A stretch of DNA of 64,000 bases from Solea solea (GCF_958295425.1 NC_081145.1:186001-250000); one strand, 5' to 3'; numbered from the stretch's first letter, positions 11,299 to 22,682 are shown. Numbers and translations are program-made. Notes: generated by a model not told the origin, from the letters alone.

Positions 11299-14080
11299 TG
11301 ACTTCTGTAAATTTGTCAGGGATCAAATCAAACTATTCTGTGAAACAAACTGTCCTTCTTCCCCTAATAGTTTCATACTATGGGATACATTAAAAGCTTA
11401 TTTAAGAGGACAAATAATCTCATATACAAAAGGACTTAAAAAATCATATGTTGCAGAAGTGGAAAAATTTGAAAAAGAAATTCTTGGGCTGGAAAAAGAC
11501 TTTCAGCAACATAGGGATAAGAAGATATACAGTTTATTGGTAAAAAGAAAACTCAAGTATAATACACTATGCACTTATAGGGCTGAGAAAGACATTTTGA
11601 GAACGAAACAAAGGTACTACGAACTGGGGGAGAAGGCTCATAAAGTCCTATCCTGGCAATTAAAGAAAGAGGAGAGTTCAAAAACAATTAACCAAATTGA
11701 AGACGAACATGGCTGTATTACACAGAACCCAAAAGAAATAAATGAAACTTTTAAAAAGTTTTATGTTAATTTATACAAGTCGGAATCACCAGAAGATCTG
11801 TCCACAATAGATACATTCTTAAATAATATTGATTTGCCTAAACTGAGTCAAGACGACCAGAGGTATTTAGATTCACCATTTACCTCCAAAGAGATCGAAA
11901 ACGCTCTAGCAACGCTGCAATCTAATAAATCACCAGGGGAGGATGGGTTTCCCCCCGAATTTTATAAAGAGTTTAAGGATTTGCTTATACCTCTCCTTAT
12001 GGATGTAATTAATCTAGCATCTAAAACACAAAGCCTCCCTGATTCATTTTCAATGGCTATAATTACAGTGATCCATAAAAAAAACAAAGACCCCTTAAAA
12101 TGCTCCTCTTTTCGACCAATTTCACTCTTGAATGCGGATTATAAATTGTTTTCTAAAGCTATAGCAAACAGGTTGAGTGAATTCTTACCAAAATTGATAA
12201 ACCGAGACCAGGTTGGCTTTATCCAGAAGAGATCCTCTGCCAATAACATGTGTAGGTTACTTAACGTTATTCATATGGCAACCTCCAGTACTGAACCTAG
12301 TATAGCCGTTACGCTGGACGCGGAAAAGGCCTTTGATAGGCTTGAGTGGCCCTATCTATTCAAGGTTCTATCTAAATTTGGATTTGGCTCCTATTTTATT
12401 AATTGGGTCAGAATGCTGTATAAGAATCCACAGGCCAGAATAATTACTAATGGACAAATGTCCACTGTCTTCCCCCTCAGTAGATCGAGCAGACAAGGGT
12501 GTCCCTTATCCCCTGGGCTTTTCGTTATAGCTATTGAACCTCTGGCCGAGACAATCAGACACGATTCAGAGATAAAAGGTGTGAAAGTGGACCAGACGAT
12601 ACAATTCTGTATTTAACAAAACCATCTGATTCCCTTGCTAAATTGAAAACCGTTTTGCATGCATTTGGATATGTCTCTGGATATAAGGTAAATTACGATA
12701 AATGTGAAATTCTTCCACTTTCAAATTTTGACTACACTGAACATCAGCAAAGAGGTCCATTTAAATGGTCTCCAAGCGGGATAAGATACCTTGGAATTAT
12801 GGTGGATAACAACCTTAAAAATGTGTACAAACTCAACTACTCACCACTAGTTAGTCGAATAATAGAGGATTTACAGAAATGGATGAGCTTACCTATAACT
12901 TTGATCGGCCGAATAAATTGCATTAAAATGAATATATTACCAAGGCTGCAGTACCTCTTTCAGTCCTTACCAATCCCAGTGCCATCCAGCTTTTTTAAAA
13001 ACCTGAATAAACATATTAGACAATTCATATGGAATGGTAAGACTCCAAGGGTTTCAATGGAAAAACTTACATGGGATTATAAACTGGGGGGTCTTCGACT
13101 GCCTAACCTTGAAAAGCATTATTTGGCTGCCCAGATGCGACTTGTTTCTTTTTTATTTGAAAGGGAAAATGTCCCACCTTGGGTTTCAATTGGAATGTAT
13201 GCTGTTAAAGAAAAGGTTCCTGCAGACTTCAGCTATAAATGGACACCTACAACCATCTCCAGAAGAACTGACAACCCTGTTTTGACCCATATCATCAAAA
13301 CATGGCATGAAGTCCGGAAAAATACTGGACTAAAAAATATATTTTCACCCAGGACACCATTGAAACAGAACGAACTCATACCTATGTCAGTGGATAATAA
13401 GATCCTGGAAACGTGGCACCAGAAAGGGATTCATCATTTGGAGGACTGTTATAAGGATGGATGCCTGATGTCTTTTGAGGACCTAAGGAGGAAATATGAT
13501 CTGTCCAGTAGAAACTTTTTTTGTTATTTACAGTTAAGATCATTTCTTAAATCTGTTTTGGGATCTGAAATGACTTTACCCATGCTCAGCGATCTGGAAA
13601 AACTGCTTCAGGAGGGTAACGCACCCCGTCTTATTGCAAAAGTCTACTCCCTCTTGATGGATGATGCTCCAAAACCAGGTTTACATAAATCAAGGGAGAA
13701 ATGGGAGTCTGACTTGGGTGTGACAATGGGTACAGAGCTCTGGGCTGAATTGTGTCAAAAAAGTCTAACTGCCACTCTTACTTCTAGATACAGGCTGACT
13801 TATTATAACTTTCTTCATCAAACCTATCTTACGCCACAGAAATTACATAAATATAAACCTGAGATATCCAACCTGTGCTTTAGATGTAGTATAGAAGAGG
13901 GTTCATTCCTACACTGCACTTGGTTATGCACAAAACTTAACACATTCTGGCATGATTTCTCTGGCATCATGACAAAACTCCTAGGACTACATCTCCCATT
14001 AGATCCTCAAACCTGCTTATAAGGAGATACTACAAATATTAATGCACGATTAAGAAAAGCTCAAAAGAGGTTCCTCTCTT
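11299..14080 (+). mobile_element. 5'-truncated L1/Tx1-group LINE (left copy)
   Basis: The sequence matches 45,205-48,012 of the right-hand LINE at about ten substitutions by eye over 2.8 kb. The first ~2.35 kb of the element (5' UTR, ORF1, endonuclease) is absent and R2 satellite abuts directly, with the junction in 'acattccctgacttctg'. The 3' junction with R2, 'ttcctctcttagccttagtc', is identical to the right copy. Both therefore descend from one insertion by duplication, and the left copy later lost its 5' part together with some satellite. Confidence 0.88.
11300..14022 (+). pseudogene. LINE ORF2 remnant: reverse transcriptase without its catalytic motif
   Basis: This is the reverse-transcriptase and C-terminal part of an L1-type ORF2. 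It is open in one frame from 11,300, with the A-motif DAEKAFD and B-motif RQGCPLSP, up to KVDQTI. A 28-bp deletion then sits between 12,603 and 12,604 (relative to 46,509-46,536 of the right copy). It removes HKINLMADDI, so the two catalytic aspartates of the RT C-motif are gone and the frame shifts. The frame then stays open from about 12,607, including the C-terminal CCHC motif (CFRC...HCTWLC). A T-to-A change makes a premature TAA at 14,020-14,022, where the right copy reads TTA. The 1-bp deletion that breaks the right copy near 45,294 is absent here. It cannot be catalytically active. Confidence in the family is high; assignment to the L1/Tx1 group is from recalled motif style. Confidence 0.88.
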
Positions 14081-15222
14081 AGCCTTAGTCCCTGATGCAC
14101 ATACGGAAAAATCAGACTCCTGGCTCAATGCCTTTAGGAATTATTACAAAAAACACACACGAACGGCTGACCATTGACCTTTCCGAAGGTTGCACAGGCC
14201 TGAAACTCTGCACTCGGGATAAGCCTAAATCCCTGATACACATACGGAAAAATCAGACTCCTGGCTCAATGCCTTTAGGAATTATTACAAAAAACACACA
14301 CGAACGGCTGACCATTGACCTTTCCGAAGGTTGCACAGGCCTGAAACTCTGCACTCGGGATAAGCCTAAATCCCTGATACACATACGGAAAAATCAGACT
14401 CCTGGCTCAATGCCTTTAGGAATTATTACAAAAAACACACCCGAACGGCTGACCATTGACCTTTCCGAAGGTTGCACAGGTCTGAAACTCGGCTACCGGG
14501 ATAAGCCTAAATCCCTGATACACATACGGAAAAATCAGACTCCTGGCTCAATGCCTTTAGGAATTATTACAAAAAACACACCCGAACGGCTGACCTTTGA
14601 CCTTTCCAAAGGTTGCACGGGTCTGAAACTTGGCACCCTGGATAAGCCTTAGTCCCTGATACAGATACGGAAAAATCAGACCACTGGCTGAATGCCTTTA
14701 GGAATTATTACAAAAAACACACCCGAACGGCTGACCATTGACCTTTCCCAAGGTTGCACAGGTCTGAAACTCTGCACCCGGGATAAGCCTAAATCCCTGA
14801 TACACATACGGAAAAATCAGACTCCTGGCTCAATGCCTTTAGGAATTATTACAAAAAACACACCAGAGCGGCTGACCTTTGACCTTTCCAAAGGTTGCAC
14901 AGGTCTGAAACTCGGCACCCTGGATCAGCCAAGAGTCCCTGATACATATATGGAGAAATCAGCCTCCGGGCTCATTGCCTTTAGGAATTATTGAAGAAAA
15001 GACAGTTTCCCACCTTTCTTACGTTTGAATTTTACAGACTGTGTTTTTGGCAGTTTTTTCTGGCCGGGGGAAAAAAGCCCAAGGTCCTGTATCCAAAAAC
15101 TGAAAATCAGGTCATGTCAGACTCTATACAGACCCTTTTGGCCAGAGTGAAAGAGGAACTACAGGTCGCAGGAGTGTGAATATTTCATATGTCGTTTGGG
15201 GTCCCAAGACGAGCGGAACGAC
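14081..15222 (+). repeat. Composite satellite unit 7, part after the LINE
   Basis: Six R2 monomers 14,081-14,926, then R3 14,927-15,222. The R2 block includes the longest open satellite frame on this side (14,095-14,652, four tandem 47-residue repeats). R3 here has 'tatacagacccttttggcc', lacking six bases ('gtctta') found in other R3 copies at the place where the right-hand copy carries a DNA-transposon-like insertion. This R3 is followed by the other satellite family (R1B), so it is the last composite unit on the left. Confidence 0.88.
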
Positions 15223-18200
15223 GAGGGTACATTAGTATATCTTATAAGATGTTAAGTGTACAGAAATAAATATTTTAAGATGTTAACTTCATTTGTGAGG
15301 TTTATGTTATGGGACAGCAGAAAAATTAAAAAAATCCGTAAACAGCCTTATCTCAGCTGAATGCGCAGACAAACAGACTTCAATAGAGAAACACATCCAA
15401 ACAGTGAAATCTTTGCAAAATTAAACACTGAGGGTAAAGAAGTATATCTTATAAGATGTTAAGTTCATTTGTTAGGTTTATATTATGGGAAAGTAGAAAA
15501 ATTAAAAAAATCCGAAAACAGCCTTATCTCAGCTGTACGCGCACAAAAACAGACACCAATAGAAAAACACATCCAAACAGTGAAATCAATGCAAAATCAA
15601 ACAGTGAGTGTACAGAACTAAATCTTTTAAGATGTTAACTTCATTTGTGAGGTTTATGTTATGGGACAGCAGAAAAATTAAAAAAATCCGTAAACAGCCT
15701 TATCTCAGCTGAATGCGCACACAAACAGACACCAATAGAAAAACACATCCAAACAGTGAAATCTTTGCAAAATTAAACACTGAGGGTAAAGAAGTATATC
15801 TTATAAGATGTTAAGTTCATTTGTTAGGTTTATATTATGGGAAAGTAGAAAAATGAAAAAAATCCGAAAACAGCCTTATCTCAGCTGAATGCGCACACAA
15901 ACAGACACTTGTAGAAAAACACATCCCAACAATGAAACCATTGCAAAATCAAACACTGAGGGTACAGAACTAAATATTTTAAGATGTTAACTTCATTTGT
16001 GAGGTTTATGTTATGGGACAGCAGAAAAATTCAAAAAATCCGTAAACAGCCTTATCTCAGCTGAATGCGCACACAAACAGACTTCAATAGAAAAACACAT
16101 CCAAACAGTGAAATCATTGCAAAATCAAACACTGAGGGTAAAGAAGTATATCTTATAAGATGTTAAGTTCATTTGTGAGGTTTATGTTATGGGACAGCTG
16201 AAAAATGAAAATAATCCGTAAACAGCCTTATCTCAGCTGAATGCGCACACAAACAGACACTTGTAGAAAAACACATCCCAACAGTGAAATCTTTGCAAAA
16301 TTAAACACTGAGGGTAAAGAAGTATATCTTATAAGATGTTAAGTTCATTTGTTAGGTTTATATTATGGGAAAGTAGAAAAATTAAAAAAATCCGAAAACA
16401 GCCTTATCTCAGCTGTACGCGCACAAAAACAGACACCAATAGAAAAACACATCCAAACAGTGAAATCAATGCAAAATCAAACAGTGAGTGTACAGAACTA
16501 AATCTTTTAAGATGTTAACTTCATTTGTGAGGTTTATGTTATGGGACAGCAGAAAAATTAAAAAAATCCGTAAACAGCCTTATCTCAGCTGAATGCGCAC
16601 ACAAACAGACACCAATAGAAAAACACATCCAAACAGTGAAATCTTTGCAAAATTAAACACTGAGGGTAAAGAAGTATATCTTATAAGATGTTAAGTTCAT
16701 TTGTTAGGTTTATATTATGGGAAAGTAGAAAAATGAAAAAAATCCGAAAACAGCCTTATCTCAGCTGAATGCGCACACAAACAGACACCAATAGAAAAAC
16801 ACATCCAAACAGTGAAATCATTGCAAAATCAAACAGTGAGTGTACAGAACTAAATCTTTTAAGATGTTAACTTCATTTGTGAGGTTTATGTTATGGGACA
16901 GCAGAAAAATTCAAAAAATCCGTAAACAGCCTTATCTCAGCTGAATGCGCACACAAACAGACACTTGTAGAAAAACACATCCCAACAATGAAACCATTGC
17001 AAAATCAAACACTGAGGGTACAGAACTAAATATTTTAAGATGTTAACTTCATTTGTGAGGTTTATGTTATGGGACAGCAGAAAAATTAAAAAAATCCGTA
17101 AACAGCCTTATCTCAGCTGAATGCGCAGACAAACAGACTTCAATAGAGAAACACATCCAAACAGTGAAATCTTTGCAAAATTAAACACTGAGGGTAAAGA
17201 AGTAAATCTTATAAGATGTTAAGTTCATTTGTTAGGTTTATATTATGGGAAAGTAGAAAAATGAAAAAAATCCGAAAACAGCCTTATCTCAGCTGAATGC
17301 GCACACAAACAGACACTTGTAGAAAAACACATCCAAACAGTGAAATCATTGCAAAATCAAACACTGAGGGTACAGAACTAAATCTTTTAAGTTCTTAACT
17401 TCATTTGTGAGGTTTATGTTATGGGACAGCAGAAAAATTTAAAAAATCCGGAAGAGCCTTATCTCAGCTGAATGCGCACACAAACAGACACCAATAGAAA
17501 AACACATCCCAACAGTTAAATCTTTGCAAAATCAAACACTGAGGGTACAGAACTAAATATTTTAAGATGTTAACTTCATTTGTGAGGTTTATGTTATGGG
17601 ACAGCAGAAAAATTAAAAAAATCCGGAAACAGCCTTATCTCAGCTGAATGCGCACACAAGCAGACACTTGTAGAAAAACACATCCCAACAGTGAAATCAA
17701 TGCAAAATCAAACAGTAAGGGTACAGAACTAAATATTTTAAGATGTTAACTTCATTTGTGAGGTTTATGTTATGGGACAGCAGAAAAATGAAAAAAATCC
17801 GGAAACAGCCTTATCTCAGCTGAATGCGCACACAAACAGACACCAATAGAAAAACACATCCAAACAGTGAAATCATTGCAAAATTAAACACTGAGGGTAA
17901 AGAAGTATATCTTATAAGATGTTAAGTTCATTTGTTAGGTTTATATTATGGGAAAGTAGAAAAATGAAAAAAATCCATAAACAGCCTTATCTCAGCTGAA
18001 TGCGCACACAAACAGACACTTGTAGAAAAACACATCCAAACAGTGAAATCATTGCAAAATCAAACACTGAGGGTACAGAACTAAATCTTTTAAGATGTTA
18101 ACTTCATTTGTGAGGTTTATGTTATGGGACAGCAGAAAAATTAAAAAAATCCGTAAACAGCCTTATCTCAGCTGAATGCGCACACAAACAGACACCAATA

Positions 18201-18812
18201 GAAAAACACATCCAAACAGTGAAATCTTTGCAAAATTAAACACTGAGGGTAAAGAAGTATATCTTATAATATGTTAAGTTCATTTGTTTGGTTTATATTA
18301 TGGGAAAGTAGAAAAATGAAAAAAATCCGGAAACAGCCTTATCTCAGCTGAATGCGCACACAAACAGACACCAATAGAAAAACGCATCCCAACAGTGAAA
18401 TCTTTGCAAAATCAAACACTGAGGGTACAGAACTAAATCTTTTAAGTTCTTAACTTCATTTGTGAGGTTTATGTTATGGGACAGCAGAAAAATTAAAAAA
18501 ATCCGGAAGAGCCTTATCTCAGCTGAATGCGCACACAAACAGACACCAATAGAAAAACACATCCCAACAGTTAAATCTTTGCAAAATCAAACAGTGAGTG
18601 TACAGAACTAAATCTTTTAAGATGTGAACTTCATTTGTGAGGTTAATATTATGGGACAGCAGAAAAATTTAAAAAAATCCGGAAACAGCCATATCTCAGC
18701 AGAATGCGCTTACAAACAGAAACCAATAGAAAAACACATCCGTGAAATCATTGCAAAATCAAACACTGAGAGTACAGAAGTATATCTTATAAGATGTACA
18801 TTTCATTTGTTC
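15223..18812 (+). repeat. R1B satellite array, left copy (~20 monomers of 176 bp)
   Basis: A tandem array with a 176-bp period (for example tttatgttatggga at 15,301 and its equivalents near 15,477 and 15,653). It is related to R1A but distinct: 'cagcagaaaaattaaaaaaa', 'ccttatctcagctgaatgcg' and 'cacacaaacagacaccaata'. Two monomer types partly alternate, one with 'gggacagcag' and one with 'gggaaagtag' plus 'gttaggtttatatt'. R2 and R3 do not interrupt it. The last monomers (from about 18,424, with 'aagttcttaac') are the same as the end of the right-hand array, so the array edge lies inside the large duplication. Similarity fades at about 18,812. The 60-72 residue frames inside are satellite artefacts. 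Confidence 0.92.
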
Positions 18813-18889
18813 AGTTAACTGTATGGTAATTTGTCATAATCAAACTTCAAAAAAATATTTCTACAATGTTTTTTTCAACAAATGTTGCT

Positions 18890-18985
18890 TTCACAGCACA
18901 CATTATTGTTGTAATCATATCATTATTATTAATATTATTATTATTATCGCTGTTAATATTATTATTGTTATCATCACCATCATTA
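18890..18985. repeat. ATT/ATC-rich microsatellite
   Basis: Impure run of att, atc and gtt triplets ('attattattaatattatta' and similar). The same tract is at 58,880-58,975. The 61-residue frame across it is low-complexity isoleucine and not a gene. Confidence 0.85.
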
Positions 18986-19149
18986 TATTTATATCATTAA
19001 TACATTGACATTATATTAACATTAAAAAAAAAAAAACTCGCGCACTCATTCTATTGGGAACAATGACATGATGATGCTGTAGGGCCACCTTCAGCATTCG
19101 CTTCCGATTTTCATTAAGTTTCGATTCCACCTTAAAAAAAATGCACGTT

Positions 19150-19410
19150 TCGGCCAGTAGGGAGAAGTGCAAATTCAGGAATGGTTGCAATAGAATTCAG
19201 TCAGCATTCATATTTGAGATGGACTTTCTCCTATAGTCCAAAGTAGATATGGACATATAGGGGATCACTGGAAAAATAAGGAGCTGTAGCATGCAAAGCA
19301 GGTGACATATTTCATGTGAAATCATATTAGGCCACTAGAGGGCAGTGCAAAGTCACAAATTGTTGCAAAATAATTGTCAAAATCTTGACTTTTGAGCTTG
19401 ATTTTCTCCA
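19150..19410 (+). repeat. Ancient diverged tandem pair, ~178-bp spacing
   Basis: About 80 bp starting 'ggccagtagggagaagtgca' at 19,152 aligns with 'ggccactagagggcagtgca' at 19,330. Both continue through a ttgcaa segment to 'tttctcc'. Identity is moderate, so it is an old duplication. The period is close to that of R1, but no R1 sequence identity is visible. Copied on the right near 59,140-59,400. Confidence 0.5.
19332..19345 (+). promoter_or_regulatory. CTCF-like motif
   Basis: CCACTAGAGGGCAG fits the vertebrate CTCF core (CCASYAGRKGGC). It is a single motif of about 12 informative bases, so chance or membership in a dispersed fish repeat is possible. An identical copy is at 59,322-59,335. 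Confidence 0.35.
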
Positions 19411-19788
19411 AAATTCTCAAACCAGGAAAATTCATCACAAATACCCGATCACGATATGACAATATCAAAATTCTAAGATCATATCTTGTCTCATGTCATG
19501 ATATAGCTATAATATTGTCATGCCTTCCTCATCATAGTTCACATTCCATTTGTCAGAGATAAAATATGAATCCATAACCCATTTTGAGAGGCAGGTTCTC
19601 ATAAGGTTGGGATGTGTCAACTATTTGGGTTGCCACTAGACTCCCCTGTTTAAATGTAGGAGTTTAGTATTTTGGGCAACACCATGTTAGTTTTTGAAAC
19701 CAGAAACAACCATAGTTATAAGAGAAGGGATGGATACTGATAGCTTGTCCACTACAAATCCACCTATAACTGCAACTTTGCAAACATG

Positions 19789-19829
19789 AAATGCAGAGCT
19801 GTCAATCACACACTGACAGCTCTGCATTT
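19789..19829. repeat. Perfect 16-bp inverted repeat (hairpin), left copy
   Basis: Arms 19,789-19,804 ('aaatgcagagctgtca') and 19,814-19,829 are exact reverse complements around a 9-base spacer. The right-hand copy (59,786-59,834) has the same arms but a 17-base spacer. Confidence 0.8.
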
Positions 19830-20771
19830 AAATGTAAAATTAAATTTACATTGTGGACATGCAGCTCTACTGAAGAGGAACTAAGACCATAAACCCTTTA
19901 GAACAATGTATGCAGGGCACCAGACTAACTTTTTACTAGGAGCACAGTAGCCCCCCCTATAACTGAATGTTTTAGGAGAGCAAGCAGAACATTTAGGGGC
20001 GCACACCTTAAACATTTCCTCTCATTTTCACTGTATTACTGATCAATACTCCGATAATAATTGAATAAATTGCAATGTGCTGTTTAGAATTCCCAGTGAA
20101 TTTTTATTGTGCACTTGTTTGTTAAAGAATAACATCACATAAGAGACATTAAGTGTACATAAAATACCATCACTGTCACTACAGTACAATTATTAACTAG
20201 AAGTGGCCCGGTACTGTCCAGTACACAGAAACGGCACTTTTATTTGTGTACTGGCACATTTCACAAGATGCCGGTAATCTCTTATCAGTCCACTTGATTA
20301 TGGTCCAGAGCAATAATGTCTCAGGGTACACTATGTGACGTTCACCTGTTCTCGCAAAAGTCAAGTGTTTATTCCTTGAGTTTGGAGTTTTTATTTTCTA
20401 TCTAATCTCTATCTGGAAGACGACCGCTGTGGCGACCATCATCATGCTTCAAAAGCATGAGTTAGCTCATCCACACACTCATACTTTCTGATATAATAAA
20501 AATAAACATGGAGCTGGCAAGTTGAGGCTTGAAAATATCAGAGGAAGATGCACAGAAGGGATTAAGCTGGGCAATAGCCCGGTATCCTGGACTCTTGCTC
20601 AAAAATTAATAAATTGATAAAGTTGAACCTGAATTTTCCTTAACACTAAAACAAGGCCAGACCAAAAGTTTCACTCCCAGGGCTGGAGTATGCCAGGTGT
20701 AATATTATTAGATATTAATGTAGATGTGATGCAATAATTTGATGCACAAGCCTGTTTTCTTTGTGTATTAC
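19830..20771. other. Non-coding stretch, nothing recognised
   Basis: AT-rich DNA with no long open frame or tandem repeat. The 18,990-19,150 and 19,410-19,790 stretches are similar. It may be intron or 3' flank of the minus-strand gene whose exons lie at 20,772 and 21,289. Confidence 0.4.
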
Positions 20772-20864
20772 CTTAATGACTCTGTCCTGGCAGTGCTGGA
20801 TGATCTTACACAGCTCCTCTGTACCCTGAGACTCGAGACTCTGATGAAGGATCTGCTCAAACAT
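20772..20864 (-). CDS. Candidate internal exon B of an unrecognised host gene
   Basis: On the minus strand, 93 nt (31 codons) reading MFEQILHQSLES...CQDRVIK, preceded by 'gttttactag' (acceptor AG) and followed by 'gtaata' (donor GT). Both splice sites keep phase 0, which matches the donor of candidate exon A upstream on the same strand (21,289-21,444). The peptide is amphipathic and helix-like, with no motif I can assign. The initial ATG is probably an internal Met rather than a start. An identical exon is at 60,777-60,869. The gene is not recognised; a wrong call would mean a chance open stretch, but the phase-consistent splice sites argue against that. Confidence 0.55.
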
Positions 20865-21288
20865 CTAGTAAAACACAATTTGTAGTTTTGTACCTAACTT
20901 TGTGACATACATGCATGTAACACCAGACAAACTGACTCATATAGGAATATCCCATGAAATAATGTGATAATGTTATTTATCACATGTGGACCCAGGTCCA
21001 CAGTCTGTATTGTGGCATGTTTAACTGTTTAACTGTCCACTGAGTTATCAAACCGCCAAAAGATGTTCGCCTTTAGTTCTACTGTGTCCTTGATCAATGC
21101 CACAGTCAGAACCTCATCATTCAACTATTTGACAAACTCTAGTCAAACAGGAGCTACAGTGTAGGAAAATTATCAAGCAATATAATGAGTGTCAATAAAA
21201 TGATTAGCTCTCATAGAAACTTCCCATTGTGTTAACCAGTTAACCAATAACCTATATCAGACTGGTTAGTCAGTAGTTGAGGTTTCAC
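20865..21288 (-). other. Putative intron between candidate exons A and B
   Basis: 424 bp with GT and AG ends on the minus strand. An open stretch at about 21,025-21,125 (minus strand, VLTVALIKDTVELKANIF) looks coding-like, but I find no splice sites compatible with the phase-0 exons. I therefore leave it as intron. It includes the 20,962-20,985 inverted repeat. Confidence 0.4.
20962..20985. repeat. Short inverted repeat lost in the right copy
   Basis: Arms 'atgtgataa' (20,962-20,970) and 'ttatcacat' (20,977-20,985). In the right copy (near 60,970) the second arm is replaced by unrelated bases, with a net loss of 11 bp. Confidence 0.6.
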
Positions 21289-21444
21289 CTCTCTCGTGGG
21301 GATCTGGGCCCTTTGGACAAACACTGACGGGCTGCTCACGTCAAACTGTTGCTGCAGACCCTCAAGGCTCAGGTTCACCACCTTCTCATAGAAGCTGTGC
21401 ATCTTAACTGGATGGAAAGCCAGCATGGAGATCTTCTCCATGTG
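21289..21444 (-). CDS. Candidate internal exon A of an unrecognised host gene
   Basis: On the minus strand, 156 nt (52 codons), starting HMEKISMLAFHPVKMH after a pyrimidine-rich tract and CAG acceptor ('cttcctcctcag'), and ending ...QRAQIPTRE at a GAG|gtgaaa donor, phase 0 at both ends. It joins in frame to exon B 424 bp downstream. Amino-acid content looks like real protein rather than low complexity. The right-hand copy (61,283-61,438) is open too, with F-to-C (MHSFYEK to MHSCYEK) and T-to-M (IPTRE to IPMRE) changes, both non-synonymous. The open frame runs past the acceptor to 21,525, but that extension (LPLPSC, pyrimidine-rich) looks like intron. I do not recognise the protein. Confidence 0.6.
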
Positions 21445-22059
21445 CTGAGGAGGAAGACAAGAAGGGAGAGGAAGAGATGGATGAGGCATGGACAGATTTG
21501 GGAAAAATGTATAATTGTGTCTCACAATAAATATACTACTGCAAAAGTATCACTAATGTTACACTAGACAAATGCTGTTTAAATCACAAACATATTTGGA
21601 ATAGGAGTATAGGAATTGCGGATAGATAACATTTGTTTTGTAAAGATCCAGATTCTTGTGCTTCAACTGCGAAAATCAGAGTGCATTTTCTATACATAAT
21701 CATTATATATTGTGCTTCAATTTAAGCACATTCTCATGTTATGGGTTTTATTTAAAGCAACACAATTTTCAACCTTCACGTAATGTCTCTAAGCAGGGAT
21801 GGGAAGTATTTCTGATACATGTATTAGAAAAAATACATATTTAAAATACGAAATATGCTCTTTTCTGGAGATGATGAAAAATTCCTTCAGATTTTGTACC
21901 AATATATTTCCATTATGTGTATTTTATTTAAAATACTGTAACATACATCCTTTGAAAAAAAGTGATGACATAAGAAGACAAATTGCAGGATGCTGCTTCA
22001 GATTGGACGTCATGGTGCTTGTGCCTACTTTAATTTGCCAGGACTTGTTAAGATCACAA
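21445..22059. other. Non-coding stretch, nothing recognised
   Basis: AT-rich, probably intronic for the minus-strand gene. Short open frames (for example 21,656-21,844 and 21,799-22,173) have neither recognisable content nor splice signals. Confidence 0.4.
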
Positions 22060-22593
22060 TTAGTCTACATAAGAATTGAATTGAGTCAAGCGATTACCAT
22101 CAGAGCTGAGTTTCAAGACTTTAGAGCTCACTCTGTCGTTTACATCGATGACAGTGTTAAAGTCGCCACATAAAATAATTTTGTATCCGACCAATAGGGG
22201 TTCTTTAAGTCTTTTAAAAAGTTGAAAAATGTTTGTTCTCTCATGAGAGTTGTACACGTGTATCGTTCGTATTTTTTCTCCTCGGTAAAAACAATCCAAC
22301 ATGAGCAATCTACAAGGAATTAAATTAGGAAATCATTCGTTTTACGAATAATAGTGACATCACCAGTTTTAGAAAAAAGATCCCACCATCAGCTTTACTT
22401 TCGCTAATAGAAATTACACTTAGACCTTTGTTCCACATGCTGGATACCGTTACTCTTTACTTGTGTTCAGTCTCAGTTCTTGACAACATAATATGTCAAA
22501 GTCAGTTTTCAACAAGAATTTAATTTGTTGGGCTCTAAAAGAATTTGATTGGATGCCATGGGCATTCCAAGATGAAACTTTGGGGAAGGTCAT
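22060..22593 (-). pseudogene. LINE ORF2 endonuclease fragment, inverted and decayed (left copy)
   Basis: Minus-strand translation gives the start of an L1-type APE endonuclease: MTFPKVSSWNAHGIQ (22,593 downward) with FDILCCQELRL, the motif that carries the catalytic Glu. Further down (22,308-22,060) it gives DCFYRGEKIRTIHVY and IILCGDFNTVIDVNDR, the Asp/Asn motif. Stops and frameshifts separate the two parts (about 22,309-22,449). It does not belong to the LINE at 42,855, because the sequence differs. It lies next to a plus-strand ORF2 C-terminal fragment at 22,770. Right copy at 62,055-62,588. Confidence 0.75.
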
Positions 22594-22631
22594 AAATGTT
22601 TGGGGGGTTATGGTGTGGGTTTGTCGTGATT

Positions 22632-22635
<4 letters not shown>

Positions 22636-22675
<40 letters not shown>
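22636..22675. repeat. (AT)n microsatellite, left copy
   Basis: About 17-18 TA units. The matching tract at 62,630-62,650 is much shorter and is followed by about 95 bp not present on the left. Confidence 0.9.

Positions 22676-22682
<7 letters not shown>

Noticed and set aside
14095..14652. Plus-strand open frame of 185 codons as an ordinary gene
   Set aside because: It is four 141-bp R2 monomers read in frame. There is no start context, domain or unique sequence. It is discussed only as a satellite property.
18823..19008. 61-codon frame ending in poly-isoleucine
   Set aside because: Translation of the ATT microsatellite; present in both copies only because of the duplication.
21025..21125. 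Minus-strand coding-like stretch between exons A and B
   Set aside because: The translation looks plausible, but no splice sites compatible with the neighbouring phase-0 exons were found.
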